NCBI GenBank assembly: GCA_964035575.1
Contig: OZ037904.1
Span: 930,001 to 994,000 of the forward strand
Direction of reading: 5' to 3'
Source: Rhynchopus sp. YZ270_cl-10
Lineage: Eukaryota > Euglenozoa > Diplonemea > Diplonemida > Diplonemidae
DNA length: 64,000 bases
The notes under the pieces were generated by a model. The model worked only from the letters and a program-made list of their open reading frames with translations. It was not told where the DNA came from and did not search any database. Both the position numbers and the translations under genes were made by a program. Below are positions 61,390-64,000 of the stretch, piece by piece. Numbering within the stretch: the stretch's first letter is position 1; each line of letters starts with the position of its first letter.

Positions 61390-62485
61390 ATACTGATGCT
61401 GGTTGTACCAAAGTTTTGCCCTGCGTGCAGCCCCCGCTGTGTGTAGTACCAATGAAGTGCCGCCTTGGCGGGTTCGATAAACCAAAAGCGCAGATCCGGT
61501 GTATTGCGTGCACAGAGAGAGGCATGGCTTTACACTCTCGTTTCTTAAGGTCTCGAAATGCTTTTTTTGGCTACCCTTTGAAAACAGATTATCAAAAAGG
61601 GGAGGGGGGGGGAAAAATCTCAGTGGAAAGTGGAGATTGCATAATTGTGGCAACACAACCCGAGGCAAACTACACTACTCCAAATAATTTATCAAAAAAA
61701 AAGAAGAAAAAATAGCGTTGTCTCTCAAGCAACCCAGACTACACGAGAAATGGGGCTGCCTAAGTGTCCTAGCCCGTTGAGCACATCACCCCTCTAGGTG
61801 ATTGTCGATACAGCAAACGAATGTAAAAAGAATGAAAGAAGAAAAAAAAATAGTGGAGCTCATCCTCTCGGGTGTTTACACTGATACAAACAAAAGTTTT
61901 CCAAAAAGAAAAAAAAAGAAAAAGAAATGCCCGCCTGACCCTTCCTACAACTGTCGTTTCTTTTTTTCTTCCCTATCGAACCTAGCCTCCTCACAGACAG
62001 TTCCACAAACCTCAAGAGGCAAAACCAAGGAAGTGTGGCTTTACCAACACCCCTTCGACCTACACTACTTATTTTTTTTTTCTTTTTTTTCTTTTTCAAA
62101 AAAACAGGTGTGGGCAGTTCCTAAGATGGAGCATTGTCCCAAGGCTGTATGTGTGCATAAAATACATTTTTTTCTTCAGTTTTTCAACCTTTTTCTCTCG
62201 ATGCAATATTTTTCTTTTTCCCTTCAGCAATCTTTCATTTTAAACTACGCTGAAAAAAAAGAGCAAAAAAAGTGTTTTTGATCACTTTTTCTTTGATAAT
62301 TCCACCTGATTTTTACCCCGCGTATAGGCGCGTTTTGCGCGTAAAGGCTGGGAAAAAGGGCTACGTATGATGTATTATTGACGTATTAATACGTAATACG
62401 TGGGGTAAGCCACGTATTTTAGATCACTGCTTTGTGGAGCCTGCGCAGATGACGCTGCGTAATAACGAATGGGATCAAAAAAAAG
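61390..62485. repeat. 3' flank of the myotubularin gene with repeats D and C and a MITE fragment
   Basis: Repeat D copy 4 at 61625-61700. Repeat C copy at 61848-61912 (GTGGAGCTCATCCTCTCGGG, TGATACAAACAAAAGTTTTC). Fragment of the TACGTATTAATACG MITE at 62365-62432, ending ACGTATTTTAGATCACTG. No gene. Confidence 0.65.
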
Positions 62486-63240
62486 GTGACTAAGCAAAAG
62501 AGAGGCTTAGGGTCATCTCATCACCTTTTTGGTTGCTTTTGAATTTGCACAAAAAAAAAAAAAAAAACAAACAGTTGCCCACATATGCTATACTGCGAGG
62601 TGCATATCTGCCCGTTGAGGTCCATCTACACTCGCGGGGACCACCTGGCAGTACCTGGATGATCTCGACCAGTCTTTTCCTGCTGTACAATTGTGATAAA
62701 GGTGACTAAGCACATGAGGCTTAGATGCATCTTACCAAACCCTTCTCTGTTTTTTATTTTTCTTGATTTTTTTTTTGCCCTTTGGCAGGGTGCGCCCTAT
62801 GAGTCCAGTGGAAACCCTGCTTTTTGGTGGATTTCTCTTCAAAATTGTTGCCTTGGTGGGGGAGGTCTGTGTGGTTATATACTTGATTTTTTGTTTCTGT
62901 TTTCCCTTTCTTTGTTTGCCTTTTTGAGATCTGTGCCCCCCACCCGCGAGGCTTATTCATTCTTTTTTGAAGTTTTCATTTTTTTTTGGTTTGCTTGCCC
63001 CGTTTCCGTTGGTTCCTTGTTTTTTTTCTCTCTTTTTTTCTTCGTTTTTTTTTCTATGAACTTGATTCAATTTTCTTGTTGGTCTGCACACTGTTTTTTT
63101 ATGAAAGATGTAAAATCATCGCATTTTATATGCGATTTTTTTTTTTTTGCGATCCGTTCTCAATCAAAAGCCTATTCGGCTTCCTCCACATCAAGGTGAC
63201 TAAGCACACGGTGAGGCTTAGGTTCGTCTTACAACTTTTC
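62486..63240. repeat. cluster of three stem-loop repeat B copies
   Basis: Copies at 62486-62530, 62698-62745 and 63193-63240. All keep AGGTGACTAAGC, the loop, GAGGCTTAG and a TC(A/G)TCT..AC tail followed by T-rich sequence. Variation falls in the loop and the tail, while the CTAAGC/GCTTAG arms are unchanged. No gene between them. Confidence 0.75.
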
Positions 63241-63307
63241 TTTGCTGTGGTACATGGTACATGGTACATCAAGGTCACAAAATTATTTTCCAAATGTACA
63301 CCAGAAA

Positions 63308-63388
63308 TGGTGTGGCTGAAGGGTGGGGTGATTCGCACTTCTTGCGCACTTTTCCGCACTTTTTGCGCTCCCTCATTCAACCACACCA
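63308..63388. repeat. hairpin repeat E copy 3
   Basis: TGGTGTGGCTGAAGG / CATTCAACCACACCA around GTGATTCGCACTTCTTGCG. Confidence 0.8.
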
Positions 63389-63455
63389 CAGAAGTTTTTT
63401 TTCCCCTCTTTTTTGCGGTACACTTTTCTTAGGGCTCCTTTTAGATGCGGTAGAG

Positions 63456-63690
63456 ATATCAGATGTAAACCACGAAATGGACGTAGGACTGCATGGGTCC
63501 ACCCTACAGTTTCATCATGTCACGAGAGCTTTGTATTTGCAGCCTATTCGTTCAATACTTAGTGAAAGGGAATTCCTGCTCGGAGTATTACCCGTTAATA
63601 TGTGTATTTTTGAAAGCAGTTGTGGGCAGTTCCTGGCGGAATGCGACCCTCACTGTCGCGAGAGGGCTTTGTATTTTAAGTCAACTTTCT
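63456..63690. repeat. two repeat A copies in a row
   Basis: A shortened copy at 63456-63545 (CAGATGTAAACCACGAAATG, TGTCACGAGAGCTTTGTATT) and the 3' half of another at 63645-63690 (ACTGTCGCGAGAGGGCTTTG, TAAGTCAACTTT). Confidence 0.7.
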
Positions 63691-63887
63691 TTTTTGTCTT
63701 CCCCGAAAGCGATGTTCACAAAATGCAAGCAAAGTCTTACCCCCCCCTTTGCAGACTACCCGATAGTTTGTTCGGAGATATACACGGCAATAATACCAAC
63801 GAAAGAAGAAAAATTATTGGGAGCGGATTTGTGTTGCACGATGGCAACTTGCACGATTTCAACAATTTACCAAAATAAAGTAAAGAG

Positions 63888-64000
63888 AGTAGAGCTCATC
63901 CTCTCGGATGTCTACACTACATACAAAGTTTTCAAAAAAATAGTGGATATTGCACAGCTGTGGCAACACAACCGAGGCAACTACACTACCCCAACAATTT
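63888..64000. repeat. repeat C followed by repeat D at the right edge
   Basis: Repeat C at 63888-63935 (GTAGAGCTCATCCTCTCGGA, TGTCTACACTAC). Repeat D starts at 63942 (GTGGATATTGCACAGCTGTG) and runs off the window. At 61625-61912 the same two families also occur close together, in the opposite order. Confidence 0.75.

Noticed and set aside
62693-63199. 168-codon plus-strand frame rich in F, S and L
   Set aside because: Produced by T runs; no domain, and it overlaps two repeat B copies.

Overview
The window is nuclear DNA of a unicellular eukaryote. It has spliceosomal introns, a kinesin, a myotubularin, a FYVE-domain protein and hAT-type DNA transposons. I see no operons, rRNA, tRNA or CRISPR. 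Four introns can be placed from reading-frame continuity (179-337, 21813-22861, 51661-52118, 60811-61194). All four begin GTATG and end in a pyrimidine-rich tract plus AG. The species cannot be named from the sequence. A free-living, possibly metamonad/fornicate-like protist would fit the GTATG donors and the odd class III cyclase, but this is only a guess.
Layout. 1-2123: the 3' end of an unknown spliced gene, then a 2-oxoglutarate/Fe(II) oxygenase. 2222-6985: mobile DNA, including a 3-kb element carrying 161 copies of a 7-bp unit. 7051-7407: a small NTF2-like protein. 8733-16544: a giant kinesin with 1,008-bp internal repeats. 16922-20039: a complete hAT transposon with an open transposase. 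20940-22912: phosphopantothenate-cysteine ligase, whose last short exon lies after a 1-kb intron. 23027-26300: an internally deleted sister hAT copy and other repeats. 26585-29047: a membrane receptor with a degenerate class III cyclase domain. 29048-47690: about 18.6 kb with no intact gene, filled with nested and chained transposons. 47691-49709: a proline-rich coiled-coil protein. 51598-52943: a Tudor/SH3-like, PDZ, FYVE protein. 57997-61389: an active-looking myotubularin. The remainder is short dispersed repeats.
The main finding is the 30.2-47 kb region. It holds a chain of elements that each sit between TA dinucleotides, mostly have G- or C-run ends, and carry their own private short repeats near the termini. 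Five of them are near-perfect palindromes of about 1.0-1.2 kb (34589-35775, 38997-40183, 40225-41467, 41491-42686, 44904-46322), mostly separated by C tracts of 14-37 bases. In two palindromes one arm carries a small TIR element while the other arm keeps the empty site, which proves the TA target duplication without any outside comparison. The host genes are simple single-copy cell-biology genes (motor, phosphoinositide signalling, coenzyme A synthesis, membrane receptor) and show no sign of acting as one pathway.
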